From Deltaproteobacteria bacterium (GTDB taxonomy: Bacteria; Desulfobacterota; Desulfobacteria; Desulfobacterales; UBA5852), in assembly GCA_020444045.1 (NCBI GenBank), contig JAHLLS010000022.1:33478-97477 (forward strand): DNA of 64,000 nt, given 5' to 3'. A program made the position numbers and the translations under genes. Under the pieces are notes generated by a model, which was given only the letters and a program-made list of their open reading frames with translations, made no database searches and was not told the DNA's origin. Position 1 is the first letter of the stretch, and each line of letters starts with the position of its first letter. Shown here in pieces: positions 25,133 to 33,814 of this stretch.

Positions 25133-25423
25133 TCACTGGGTTGGACATCCCTCGGGGGCGATGGCCTGCGCGTGAGCCCCGGTGAATATAACGCGTGAGG
25201 TGATGTGGGGATGCGCACTGAATTGTTTCTGAAACATTTCACGACCAAACGGCGGCAGGCTGGCGAGTCGGTCGGTGTGAACAATGACGCGCTTTTCCCG
25301 GTCAAGGGCTTTTTGCAGGCAATGCTTCAATTCGTAGGCGGATGATCCGTCGAAATCGCCGATCAGGTTGATATGCAGACCGCCCTCCCGGCGGTGGTGT
25401 TGAATCGTGAAATTGGATGCCAT
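25133..25423 (-). CDS. STAS-like domain protein
   Basis: A 96-residue protein with the pattern of an anti-sigma-factor-antagonist fold: LHINLIGDFDGSSAYELKHCLQKALDREKRVIVHTDRLASLPPFGREMF. The serine usually phosphorylated in true SpoIIAA proteins is not in its normal context (DRLASLPPFG), so switching by phosphorylation is uncertain. GAGGT lies before the ATG. Confidence 0.6.
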   Translation of the reverse strand: MASNFTIQHHRREGGLHINLIGDFDGSSAYELKHCLQKALDREKRVIVHTDRLASLPPFGREMFQKQFSAHPHITSRVIFTGAHAQAIAPEGCPTQ

Positions 25424-25432
25424 ATTGGTACC

Positions 25433-25735
25433 TCATTGACGCGAAGCCTGCACGTGCAGGATATTGTTATTGGTGCCGAAACAGTTGGTGCACTGGCGTG
25501 GGTTGTTGGGATCGGTGCGCCACTGACCGTCCACGAGAAATTTGTATTCGTACTGTCCGGGCGGCAGCATCATGACTTTTTGCCACTGACCCTTGCCGTC
25601 TTTTTTCATGGGGTGGGAGGCACGGTCCCACGTGTTGAAATCACCCACAACGGTGACTTCGTGTGCCTGAGGATCCTCAATGGAAAACAGGATGCGACGA
25701 CGTTTGGCGGTTTTCCGTTGATGGGTGTGGCGCAT
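25433..25735 (-). CDS. CBM48/isoamylase early-set (glycogen-binding) protein
   Basis: A 100-residue protein with a basic N-terminus (MRHTHQRKTAKRRR) and a complete CBM48/AMPK-beta-type module: ILFSIEDPQAHEVTVVGDFNTWDRASHPMKKDGKGQWQKVMMLPPGQYEYKFLVDGQWRTDP, then N and P residues typical of the carbohydrate-facing end. These modules bind alpha-1,4/1,6 glucans. AAGGAG precedes the ATG. First gene of a minus-strand run CBM48, STAS, PilZ, GT5-like. Confidence 0.85.
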   Translation of the reverse strand: MRHTHQRKTAKRRRILFSIEDPQAHEVTVVGDFNTWDRASHPMKKDGKGQWQKVMMLPPGQYEYKFLVDGQWRTDPNNPRQCTNCFGTNNNILHVQASRQ

Positions 25736-26100
25736 ACCGGGCTCCTTTTTTTCTTGACCGTTTTGGGGGGCGGGCCGGTCGAAGAGACGGAAGCGCAGAA
25801 AACACACACTTGTAGGGAAGCAAAAAACATCGACCAGCAAAATCTTTGCTTGCTTACTATAATGCTTGATCGGTGGCCGGACAATAACTCGAACTGATCA
25901 TATTCTTTTGTCGGGATAGCTACTTCTGGCTATTTTTAACAGGTCCGGGCACGGTTTGCTGTTCGTCTTAAGTTCGCTGACGCGACCCCTAGTGATAAGA
26001 ACGGCTAAGGCAACTTCCCGAAATCACACCAGATGTCATTACGGCGCGAAAGCAGTCTTTAAAGCGAAAAACGTTTTTTTGCTTCAACGTCTTCGGGCTG
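25736..26100. other. Long divergent intergenic region, left part
   Basis: No gene seen between the CBM48 gene and usp apart from the regulatory elements listed separately. A stem-loop TGCCTCG/CGAGGCA occurs at about 26146-26173, between the two palindromes. Confidence 0.35.
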
Positions 26101-26116
26101 AAAAATGACGTCAAAA
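26101..26116. promoter_or_regulatory. TGACGTCA palindrome, copy 1
   Basis: AAAAATGACGTCAAAA, an 8-bp perfect palindrome in an A/T frame. The same 16 bases occur at 26327-26342. It lies about 340 bp upstream of the sigma-54 promoter of usp-ppdK. Confidence 0.45.
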
Positions 26117-26326
26117 CTTTTCCGGTATTCAGCCCCGGCTTTTATGCCTCGATCAACACCATCCGCGAGGCACGAAAGACAAGCTCCGGCCACTGCGCAA
26201 TCCTACATCGAAGCAATTGGTGTGCCAACGTCGGACGCAATAGATTAAGGTGTGTTTTTAGGATATTAACCCACCGTTCAATTACGACACTGGGGTTTGC
26301 GGTGTCCGTTTTCTTTCCAGACTGTT

Positions 26327-26342
26327 AAAAATGACGTCAAAA
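26327..26342. promoter_or_regulatory. TGACGTCA palindrome, copy 2
   Basis: Identical over 16 bases to copy 1 and about 110 bp upstream of the -24 element of the usp promoter, a normal position for a sigma-54 activator site. The regulator is unknown. Confidence 0.5.
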
Positions 26343-26436
26343 AAATGTTGACGCACAGGGACGCTTCCCGACCCCCAAGCTTTGATTTACCTGCAATGCG
26401 GCGGTTTATCTGAAAGAAAAAGTGGTTTGATAGGAA

Positions 26437-26452
26437 TGGCACACAATATGCT
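26437..26452 (+). promoter_or_regulatory. Sigma-54 promoter of usp-ppdK
   Basis: TGGCACACAATATGCT: full TGGCAC at -24, and ATGC for TTGC at -12, with exact GG-N10-GC spacing. Start would be near 26464, about 24 nt before the usp start codon. Confidence 0.7.
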
Positions 26453-26487
26453 GGCATTATCATTAGATTTCATGAAAGGAGGCCGTC

Positions 26488-26940
26488 ATGTATCGGACCA
26501 TACTTGTTCCAGTGGACGGATCGAAGCGTGCGGAAGCAATATTCCGCCATGTGGAGAACTTGGCCAGGGGTAATGATGCCACGGTTGTGCTTCTCAAAGT
26601 GGAGGAAGAGCCCATCAATCTTGAGCATGATGAAATTATCGACATCGAGAATTACAGGCAGGAATATCGGAACTTGGTCGGACGTTCGACAACGTACCTG
26701 GAGACCCTCCAAGACCAGTTGGGTGCGAAAGGTATTCGCGCTGTGCCGCGGTTGTCGTACGGATCAGTTGTTAAGACTATTTTAACCGTAGCGGCCGAGA
26801 CAAGTGCCGACCTGATCGCCTTGGCCACGCACGGGTTGGGTGGGCTGCCCCGGGTATCCTATGGGAGTGTGGCCGCAGGCGTGCTGCAAGCGGCCGACAT
26901 TCCGATCTTACTGATCAGATCCTGCAAAGACAAAAAATAG
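26488..26940 (+). CDS. Universal stress protein (UspA family)
   Basis: A 150-residue single Usp domain: MYRTILVPVDGSKRAEAIFRHV at the start, DLIALATHGLGGLPRVSYGSVAAGVLQAADIPILLIR at the end. The ATP-binding pattern G-x2-G-x9-G-S/T is recognisable (GLGGLPRVSYGSVA). AGGAGG is upstream. The gene is 10 nt ahead of ppdK; since some Usp proteins bind adenine nucleotides, a role in sensing energy state for the neighbouring dikinase is possible. Confidence 0.9.
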   Translation: MYRTILVPVDGSKRAEAIFRHVENLARGNDATVVLLKVEEEPINLEHDEIIDIENYRQEYRNLVGRSTTYLETLQDQLGAKGIRAVPRLSYGSVVKTILTVAAETSADLIALATHGLGGLPRVSYGSVAAGVLQAADIPILLIRSCKDKK

Positions 26941-26950
26941 GAGCCTTACC

Positions 26951-29689
26951 ATGCCGCATAAATGGGTTTATCTATTTGACGAAGTCGAACAGGCTGAAAA
27001 GGATGGCGACGGCGAATGGGAACGCGTACGGGGTCTCCTGGGCGGCAAGGGCGCCAATCTGGCGGACATGACGCGTATCGGCGTGCCGGTGCCGCCTGGT
27101 TTCACCATCACCACCCGGGCCTGCAATGCCTATCTGGCGGGCGGGGAGACCTTTCCCGAAGGAATGTGGGCGCAGGTGCGGCAGGCGGTTGCCGCCATAG
27201 AAAAAAAGAGCGGGAAAAAATTTGGCGATCGGGAAAATCCCCTGCTGGTGTCGTGCCGCTCCGGTGCCCGGTTTTCCATGCCCGGCATGATGGATACCAT
27301 TTTGAACATCGGCCTCAATGATGAAACCGCCCTCGGGCTGGTGGAACTGACCGGCGATGAACGTTTCGTCTATGATTCATTTCGCCGCCTGATTCAAATG
27401 TTCGGCTCTGTGGTGACGGGCATCCCCGATGAGGTCTTTGAAGAAAAAATGCATCGCTGTCGCTCCCAAGCCGGCGTTAGCACCGACGCCGGTCTGTCTG
27501 CAAAAGATCTAAAAGGCTTGACCGACGCATTCCAACGGATTTTCAGGCGCTATACCACCACGGACTTTCCGCGCGAGCCCTACGAACAACTCAAGATGGC
27601 CATCGACGCTGTCTTCAAGAGCTGGAACGGCAAACGCGCCGTCGATTACCGCAATGCCGCAGCGATTCCACACGATCTGGGAACGGCGGTCAATATTGTC
27701 AGCATGGTTTTCGGCAATGCCGGTGATGATAGTGTGACCGGGGTGGCCTTGACCCGCAATGGCACCACCGGGGAAAACCGCATCGAAGGGGATTACCTGA
27801 ACAACGCGCAGGGTGAGGATGTCGTGGCCGGCATCCGTCAGACCAATGACTTGTCCCAGCTGAAAGACGAACTGCCGGGGGTCTATGCCCAATTTGAGCA
27901 AATTGCCAAACGGCTGGAGACGCATTATCGCGACATGCAGGATGTGGAATTTACGGTTGAAAAGGGTAAGCTGTGGATGCTGCAAACCCGCAGCGGAAAG
28001 CGCACGGCCCAGGCCGCTGTTCGCATTGCCGTAGAAATGGCCGAAGAAAAGCTGATTTCCAAGCAGGAAGCGGTTTTGCGGATCGCACCGGAACAGGTTG
28101 ATTTCTTTTTGCACCCCCAGTTTGAGCGTGACGCCAAGGCCGTCGCAAAAGCCCAAGGGGCGATGCTGGCAACCGGTCTGAACGTGTCACCCGGTGCGGC
28201 GGTGGGAATGGTTGCCTTCGATGCCGATTTAGCGGAAATGTGGGCCAAAGAAGAGGGTAAAGCCGTCATTATGGTGCGCCCCGAAACCAAACCGGACGAT
28301 GTGCATGGGATGCTGGCCGCCCAGGGGATTTTGACCAGTCGGGGCGGACGCACGAGTCATGCGGCGCTGGTTGCCCGGCAGTTCGGCAAGCCTGCCGTGG
28401 TCGGAGTGTCGGCGCTGGTGATCGATATGGGCAAGCGCCATATGAAAATTAACGATACCATCATTAAAGAGGGGGATTGGATCTCCCTGGACGGAACGGC
28501 CGGAGAAGTGTACGGCGGAAAAATTAAAACCGTGACCCCCGATATCATGGATACCTGGCTGATTAAGCTGCTTGCCTGGGCCGACAGCTTTCGACGTCTG
28601 GGCATCTGGACCAATGCGGACAATCCCGACGATGCCAAACGCGCGCGGACCTATGGCGCCGAAGGCATCGGCCTGTGCCGCACCGAACATATGTTTTTCG
28701 AAGCCCGACGGTTGCCTTACCTGCACAAAATGATCATGACGGACCTGCCCATCGAGCGGCGTGAAGCTCTGGAGGCCCTGCTGCCGTTTCAACGAGATGA
28801 TTTTGCCGGTCTTTTCCGGGCCATGGATGGGCTTCCGGTCATTACCCGGCTGATCGACCCGCCGCTGCATGAGTTTTTACCCAATCATATGGATTTAAAC
28901 CACGAGCTCATGGATCTCAAATTCCGGCTCAAGCATGCCGATACGCTCGAGAAATTCGATACCCTGTTACAGCAGATCAACGAAAAAGCAAAAGTTTTAA
29001 AAAGAGTCGAGAGCTTGCACGAGAGTAATCCCATGCTGGGTCTGCGTGGCGTACGATTGGGGATTCAGATTCCGGAACTGACCACCATGCAGGTACGTGC
29101 TATTTTTGAGGCCGCCTGCCTGGTTTCCAAAGAAGGTGTCGCGGTGCATCCCGAAATCATGATCCCGCTCACCTGCCACGTCAATGAACTCAAAGCCCAG
29201 CGCGCCATTCTGGAAGCCGAGGCCCAAGAGGTGATGCATGAACAAGGCATCGAAATCGACTACAAGTTCGGCACCATGATTGAAATTCCCCGCGCCGCGC
29301 TTACCGCGCATCAACTTGCGCAGCATGCGGCGTTCTTTTCATTCGGCACCAATGATTTAACCCAGACAACCTTTGGTATGTCCAGAGATGATGCCGAGGC
29401 AGGGTTCCTGATCCGATACATGCGAACGGGCATTTTACCGGAAAATCCCTTTGCCACCCTCGACCGGGACGGCGTCGGCCAGTTGATGGCACTTTGCCTG
29501 CAGAAAGCCCGGTCCGTCAATCCTGATTTGGAATGCGGGATCTGTGGCGAGCACGCTGGAGATCCCCAGTCGATTTCATTTTGCCATGAGATCGGTTTGA
29601 CGTATGTGTCGTGTTCTCCTTATCGGGTGCCTGTTGCCCGTCTATCCGCCGCCCATGCCGCCCTGCGGGATAAACCTGTTCACGGTTAA
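26951..29689 (+). CDS. ppdK: Pyruvate, phosphate dikinase
   Basis: Interconverts pyruvate, ATP and phosphate with PEP, AMP and pyrophosphate. At 912 residues it is full length: N-terminal ATP-grasp-like domain (GGKGANLADMTRIGVPVPPGFTIT; SCRSGARFSMPGMMDTILNIGLN), the swivelling phospho-His domain (ILTSRGGRTSHAALVARQFGKPAVVG) and the C-terminal barrel (GIGLCRTEHMFFE; SFGTNDLTQTTFG; ECGICGEHAGDP). It is coupled to usp and appears to be driven by a sigma-54 promoter, implying activation by a specific signal. It converges on the following NarL-type gene. Confidence 0.96.
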   Translation: MPHKWVYLFDEVEQAEKDGDGEWERVRGLLGGKGANLADMTRIGVPVPPGFTITTRACNAYLAGGETFPEGMWAQVRQAVAAIEKKSGKKFGDRENPLLVSCRSGARFSMPGMMDTILNIGLNDETALGLVELTGDERFVYDSFRRLIQMFGSVVTGIPDEVFEEKMHRCRSQAGVSTDAGLSAKDLKGLTDAFQRIFRRYTTTDFPREPYEQLKMAIDAVFKSWNGKRAVDYRNAAAIPHDLGTAVNIVSMVFGNAGDDSVTGVALTRNGTTGENRIEGDYLNNAQGEDVVAGIRQTNDLSQLKDELPGVYAQFEQIAKRLETHYRDMQDVEFTVEKGKLWMLQTRSGKRTAQAAVRIAVEMAEEKLISKQEAVLRIAPEQVDFFLHPQFERDAKAVAKAQGAMLATGLNVSPGAAVGMVAFDADLAEMWAKEEGKAVIMVRPETKPDDVHGMLAAQGILTSRGGRTSHAALVARQFGKPAVVGVSALVIDMGKRHMKINDTIIKEGDWISLDGTAGEVYGGKIKTVTPDIMDTWLIKLLAWADSFRRLGIWTNADNPDDAKRARTYGAEGIGLCRTEHMFFEARRLPYLHKMIMTDLPIERREALEALLPFQRDDFAGLFRAMDGLPVITRLIDPPLHEFLPNHMDLNHELMDLKFRLKHADTLEKFDTLLQQINEKAKVLKRVESLHESNPMLGLRGVRLGIQIPELTTMQVRAIFEAACLVSKEGVAVHPEIMIPLTCHVNELKAQRAILEAEAQEVMHEQGIEIDYKFGTMIEIPRAALTAHQLAQHAAFFSFGTNDLTQTTFGMSRDDAEAGFLIRYMRTGILPENPFATLDRDGVGQLMALCLQKARSVNPDLECGICGEHAGDPQSISFCHEIGLTYVSCSPYRVPVARLSAAHAALRDKPVHG

Positions 29690-29729
29690 GGCAACCAAGT
29701 GGTGCTGCATCGTGTTTTTCAAAAGAGGC

Positions 29730-30377
29730 CTAAAGGGTGTAACCATGTTGGAGGGCATACTTCACAAGGTCCGCGTTTTTATGGATGTCCAGTTTCTGTT
29801 TGATGTTTCTGCGGTGGTTGTGGACGGTATGAATGCTGATGAAAAGCAGTTGGGCGATTTCTTTGCTGGTTTTACCGTCGGCGATCAATTGGAGAATTTC
29901 ACGCTCGCGGGTGGTCAGGGGGTCTTCCGACAAACGGTCCCGGTTGCTGAGAATACCGAGGGGGTCATCGGACAATTCCTTCATCATCATCGGGGAGAGA
30001 TAGCTGCCACCCCCGCGTATGGTCTGGATGGCATGGATAAGTTCGCTGCCGGAATCCTCCTTGACGACATAGCCGCGGGCACCGGCGGCCAATGCTTTTT
30101 GAAGGTATTCGCGGCTTTTATGCATGCTCAGAAAGAGAATGACGACCTCGGGGAATTTTTTGTGGATTTCCTGGGCGGCTTCGATGCCTCGGAGTTTCGG
30201 CATGGCCACATCCAGAATCACCATGTTCGGCACCGCTTGCTTGAGCAGTTTTAACAGCATCAAGCCGTCGGAGGCCTCCCCGATGACTTCCAGGCCTGCC
30301 GTGTCATCGATGATTTTTTTGATGCCCTCGCGCAGCATGGCGTGGTCATCGGCCAATATGATTTTGTAGTCCGTCAT
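29730..30377 (-). CDS. NarL/LuxR-family response regulator
   Basis: A 215-residue regulator: receiver MTDYKIILADDHAMLREGIKKII, MVILDVAMPKLRGIEAAQEI (phospho-Asp), GYVVKEDS (Lys), and a LuxR-type HTH, LTTREREILQLIADGKTSKEIAQLLFISIHTVHNHRRNIKQKL. Its ATG overlaps the TGA of the kinase gene by 4 nt, so the two are translated together. The start used is the Met adjoining that overlap, not an upstream in-frame codon. Confidence 0.93.
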   Translation of the reverse strand: MTDYKIILADDHAMLREGIKKIIDDTAGLEVIGEASDGLMLLKLLKQAVPNMVILDVAMPKLRGIEAAQEIHKKFPEVVILFLSMHKSREYLQKALAAGARGYVVKEDSGSELIHAIQTIRGGGSYLSPMMMKELSDDPLGILSNRDRLSEDPLTTREREILQLIADGKTSKEIAQLLFISIHTVHNHRRNIKQKLDIHKNADLVKYALQHGYTL

Positions 30378-31903
30378 TTTTCGCCCTCTTGCCCGGAAAT
30401 CGGAATGGTCAGAGCGACACACGTTCCGCGCCTCTTTTGCGAGGTGATCGTGAGCTGCCCGCCCAGCATGTGGCTGCGCTCCTCCAGAGCGGCCAGCCCG
30501 AGACCCCTCTCGGCCACGTACCGGTTCATGGCGTGATCGATATCAAAACCCCGGCCGTCATCGCGGACCTCGATTTGGACGTCCCGCCTGTTTCGCCGGA
30601 CGGTTAGCGCAACAGACCGGGCCCGGGCGTGTTTATGGATGTTGTGCAGGGCTTCCTGCAGAATCCGGTAGATGATGATCTGTTGATCGTATGAGAACAA
30701 GGCGTCGATGTCATCCATCTCCAGCGTCGTGTCGATGGCGGCATATTTCTGAAAATCACGCACCATCCACCGAATCGTGCCGCAGAGTTTCAGATCCTGG
30801 ATGACGGTTGGGCTGAGGGCTCTGGATATACGGCGTGTGGTGTCAATGAGCCGGTCGATAAATGTCTGGGCGCTTTGGCACTCCTTTTTGAGTTCCGTCT
30901 GATTTTTCCCCAGACGTTTGGCCATGGTCAGCATTTGAAGTTTCAGCGCGGCCAGGTCCTGCCCCAGGTCGTCGTGGAGTTCCAGTGAGATGCGTCGGCG
31001 CTCCTCTTCCTGTGCGACCAGTAATTTGGAGGACAGAAACCGCAGCCGGTTTTCGGATTCACGCAGCGATTTCTCAAATTGCTTGCGTTCGGTAATGTCA
31101 TCGATAAAGCCTTCCAGGTAAAGAAAACGATTCTCCCGGTCTTTGACGTTCCAGGCGTGAAAGTCTCCGGTGAAAAACGTACCGTCCCGGCGGCGAAAGC
31201 GCGTCTCGATCTTGATGGGGGCTTCGCTAGTCGTTATCAGGCGGATAACGCGTGTCCGATCCCGGCGATCGACATACAGGGCCGCGGCGTCATTTCCCAC
31301 AGCAGCCAGCAGATCCAGCGGTGCGGCATAGCCGAACATCTGGGCAAAGGCCGGGTTGACGTTCAGAATGACGCCGTCTTTGGTCGATTGAAAAATGCCC
31401 AGCGACACGTCTTCGAAGAACCGGCGGAAGCGTTCTTCACTTTTCCGCAAAGCGGCTTCAGCATGCTTCCGTTCGGTGATATCCAGCATGACGCCGACGA
31501 TGCCGGCCGGCTTTCCGTTGGTGTCCATGAAGGTCGCCTTGTTGAAGAAAAAGTGCCGCCGAATGCCATCCGCACATTGCACTTCCGACTCGTAAAACTG
31601 TGTGCCGGCGTCTTCGAGCATGGCGGCATCCTGTTGGGCATAAACGTCAGCCAGATGACCCGGGATCGCTTGCGGCAGGTCGAAGAGGGTGCATCCGATA
31701 ATCGACGATTTGGGAAGACCGAGAATCTGTTCGGCAAAGGCGATGTTGCACCCCTGGTAGCGTCCCTCGCGGTCCTTGTAGAATACGGGGTTGGGGATGG
31801 TATCCAGGAGGGTTTCCATGATCATTGTAGGACCACGGGCGTGCTTGGTGTTTCTTTTGCCCGTTTTTTGGCGGGCGGGGGAACGTGTCTGGTCGTCTGT
31901 CAT
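30374..31903 (-). CDS. PAS-PAS histidine kinase (HisKA_3/NarX type)
   Basis: A cytosolic 509-residue kinase. A basic N-terminal tail of ~25 residues leads into PAS1 (METLLDTIPNPVFYKDREGRYQGCN) and PAS2 (FRRFFEDVSLGIFQSTKDGVILNVNPAFAQMFGY), each followed by a PAC-like segment ending DITERK. Then come ISLELHDDLGQDLAALKLQML (phospho-His), YRILQEALHNIHKHA, VEVRDDGRGFD-like EVRDDGRGFD and GLGLAALEERSHMLGG. It is the partner of the overlapping NarL-type regulator. The signal is not evident; no haem or Fe-S motif. Confidence 0.92.
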   Translation of the reverse strand: MTDDQTRSPARQKTGKRNTKHARGPTMIMETLLDTIPNPVFYKDREGRYQGCNIAFAEQILGLPKSSIIGCTLFDLPQAIPGHLADVYAQQDAAMLEDAGTQFYESEVQCADGIRRHFFFNKATFMDTNGKPAGIVGVMLDITERKHAEAALRKSEERFRRFFEDVSLGIFQSTKDGVILNVNPAFAQMFGYAAPLDLLAAVGNDAAALYVDRRDRTRVIRLITTSEAPIKIETRFRRRDGTFFTGDFHAWNVKDRENRFLYLEGFIDDITERKQFEKSLRESENRLRFLSSKLLVAQEEERRRISLELHDDLGQDLAALKLQMLTMAKRLGKNQTELKKECQSAQTFIDRLIDTTRRISRALSPTVIQDLKLCGTIRWMVRDFQKYAAIDTTLEMDDIDALFSYDQQIIIYRILQEALHNIHKHARARSVALTVRRNRRDVQIEVRDDGRGFDIDHAMNRYVAERGLGLAALEERSHMLGGQLTITSQKRRGTCVALTIPISGQEGEK

Positions 31904-32075
31904 ACGGCCTCCTGCAGCGACTTGGTTTCTGGAAGAGCTGCATGGAGCGTTTTAGGATGAATAGGCGGGTCGCATCGATCGGTCAGATGGTTGTACAGAT
32001 CCGTTGGGGATGGCGCTGAGTGGATAGCTGTCAAACATTTAGCCCATCACCGCTGCCGAATGCAAACAATAATTG

Positions 32076-33488
32076 TCAGTAATAGCTGCTGCCGTCCCAG
32101 CAGTGGGTGCAAAGTTTTTCCTTGGGCAACCCAATGGCCGCAACGAGGTCGTCCATGGTTTGGTATTTAAGGCTTGTCAGGTGCAGGCGGTCCCCGATTT
32201 TTTCGACCATGGCCTGGTGCCGGGCGGTGCCGGCCGTGGCATATTCCTGCATGATGGCTTCCTGGGGTGTTTCAATGCCTTCCAGTTCGGTGATGGCCCG
32301 CCGCCCGGCAAGGTCCAGGGTGGAGCGTGAGGTGGAAAAATTGAGGAAATCGCAGGGGTAGATCAAAGTCGGGCAGGCGATGCGCATGTGAACTTCGGCG
32401 GCGTCACCGGCGAAAAGGTCTTCGACATTGTCCTTCAGTTGGGTGCCGCGCACGATGCTGTCGTCGCAAAACAGGATGCGCTGGTCGGCGATGAGGCTTT
32501 TTAGCGGGATCAACTTCATATTGGCCACCAGGTCGCGCATTTTCTGATTCTGGGGCATGAAGCTGCGCGGCCAGGTGGGGGTGTATTTGACATAGGGGCG
32601 TTTGTAGGGAATCTGCTTGCAGTGGGCATAGCCCAGGGCATGGCCGATGCCGGAATCCGGAATGCCGGCGGCGTAATCCGGTGTAATATCATCGTTCTTG
32701 GCCAGGGCGCAGCCGCAGCGATACCTTACGGATTCCACATTGATGCCCTCGTAGCTGGAGGCGGGATACCCGTAATACACCCACAGAAAACTGCAGACTT
32801 GCATCGCATCCAAAGGGGGGCGGCGCTGCTCGATGCCATCGGGGGTCACGAGAATGATTTCGCCCGGTCCGATTTCCTGCCGGCTCTCAAAACCGAGGTT
32901 GGGAAAGGCGCAGGATTCCGACGCCACGGCAAATCCTTCCGCTTTGGCCCCGATGATCAGGGGGGTGCGGCCCCGGCGGTCTCGGGCAGCATAAATACCC
33001 TTCTCGGTCAGCAGCAGCAGGGTGCAGGAACCCTGGATCTGTTCCTGGGCGTGTCGGATGCCGTCTTCGAAGCTGCCGGCCTGGCAAATCAGGGCGGCCA
33101 CCAGTTCGGTGGGGTTGATGGACCCACCGGTGGACTCGGAGAACTGCTGGTGCCGTCCGTAGGCCTGATCGGTCAAAGCGGCAATATTGGTGATGCGGGC
33201 CACCGTCACAATGGCAAAGGTTCCCAGATGGCTACCGATCACCAGGGGCTGGGAATCGTTGTCGCTGATGACACCGATGCCGAGATTGCCGTTGAATTTC
33301 TCGAGATCCGGCTCGAACTTGGAACGGAAATAATCGTTTTCGATGCTGTGGATGGTGCGAACGAACTGGCGTCCGGTCCAGACGGCCATGCCGCCGCGCT
33401 TGGTTCCCAGATGAAAGTGATAATCGATGCCGTAAAACAGATCCTTGATACAGTCGTCTTGGGAAACCGTTCCGAATACCCCTCCCAT
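32076..33488 (-). CDS. Amidophosphoribosyltransferase (PurF) paralogue with inactive glutaminase
   Basis: A 470-residue PurF-like protein. The PRPP-binding motif is intact (ILFCDDSIVRGTQL), and so are cysteines that match the Fe-S ligands of Bacillus PurF (MQVCSFLW; YPCDFLN; LCTHCWDG near the C-terminus). The Ntn-glutaminase half is changed: the nucleophile Cys2 is Gly (MGGVFG), and the GHVRYST and HNGNL motifs are replaced by GVISDNDSQ and VTVARITN. It therefore should not hydrolyse glutamine and may use ammonia or have another role. No pur operon is near; the gene is divergent from carB. Confidence 0.82.
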   Translation of the reverse strand: MGGVFGTVSQDDCIKDLFYGIDYHFHLGTKRGGMAVWTGRQFVRTIHSIENDYFRSKFEPDLEKFNGNLGIGVISDNDSQPLVIGSHLGTFAIVTVARITNIAALTDQAYGRHQQFSESTGGSINPTELVAALICQAGSFEDGIRHAQEQIQGSCTLLLLTEKGIYAARDRRGRTPLIIGAKAEGFAVASESCAFPNLGFESRQEIGPGEIILVTPDGIEQRRPPLDAMQVCSFLWVYYGYPASSYEGINVESVRYRCGCALAKNDDITPDYAAGIPDSGIGHALGYAHCKQIPYKRPYVKYTPTWPRSFMPQNQKMRDLVANMKLIPLKSLIADQRILFCDDSIVRGTQLKDNVEDLFAGDAAEVHMRIACPTLIYPCDFLNFSTSRSTLDLAGRRAITELEGIETPQEAIMQEYATAGTARHQAMVEKIGDRLHLTSLKYQTMDDLVAAIGLPKEKLCTHCWDGSSYY

Positions 33489-33814
33489 ACGTCACTCCTT
33501 CCAGATAGTGCTGGCGTTCATATTGGCAGACCGATATCGGATGTTTTGTTAAGCGCAACTAATAAATGTATTGGCGGGAACGTCCCCCGTGACCCGATGC
33601 CGGCGGCCCATTCAATCAGCCTTGAAACAGCCTGTCAACAGAACAAAAAAGTTCCATATAGCCCGTTGGCGGGTTGGTGATGAGGGCCGGCGATAAAACG
33701 CTTTACATTTTAGCGCACATACTTTTTAAGTAGGTCTAATCGTTCATCGACCGTTCGTTCGGCGGGTGCAACGCCGACATCACCCCTTACCTCAGCGCAC
33801 ATGGAGGAGCATCT
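33489..33814. other. Divergent intergenic region between purF-like and carB
   Basis: About 325 bases with outward-facing ribosome-binding sites (GGAGTGAC before the purF-like gene; ATGGAGGAGC before carB). No leader peptide, PyrR-type hairpin or recognised riboswitch was found. Confidence 0.35.
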
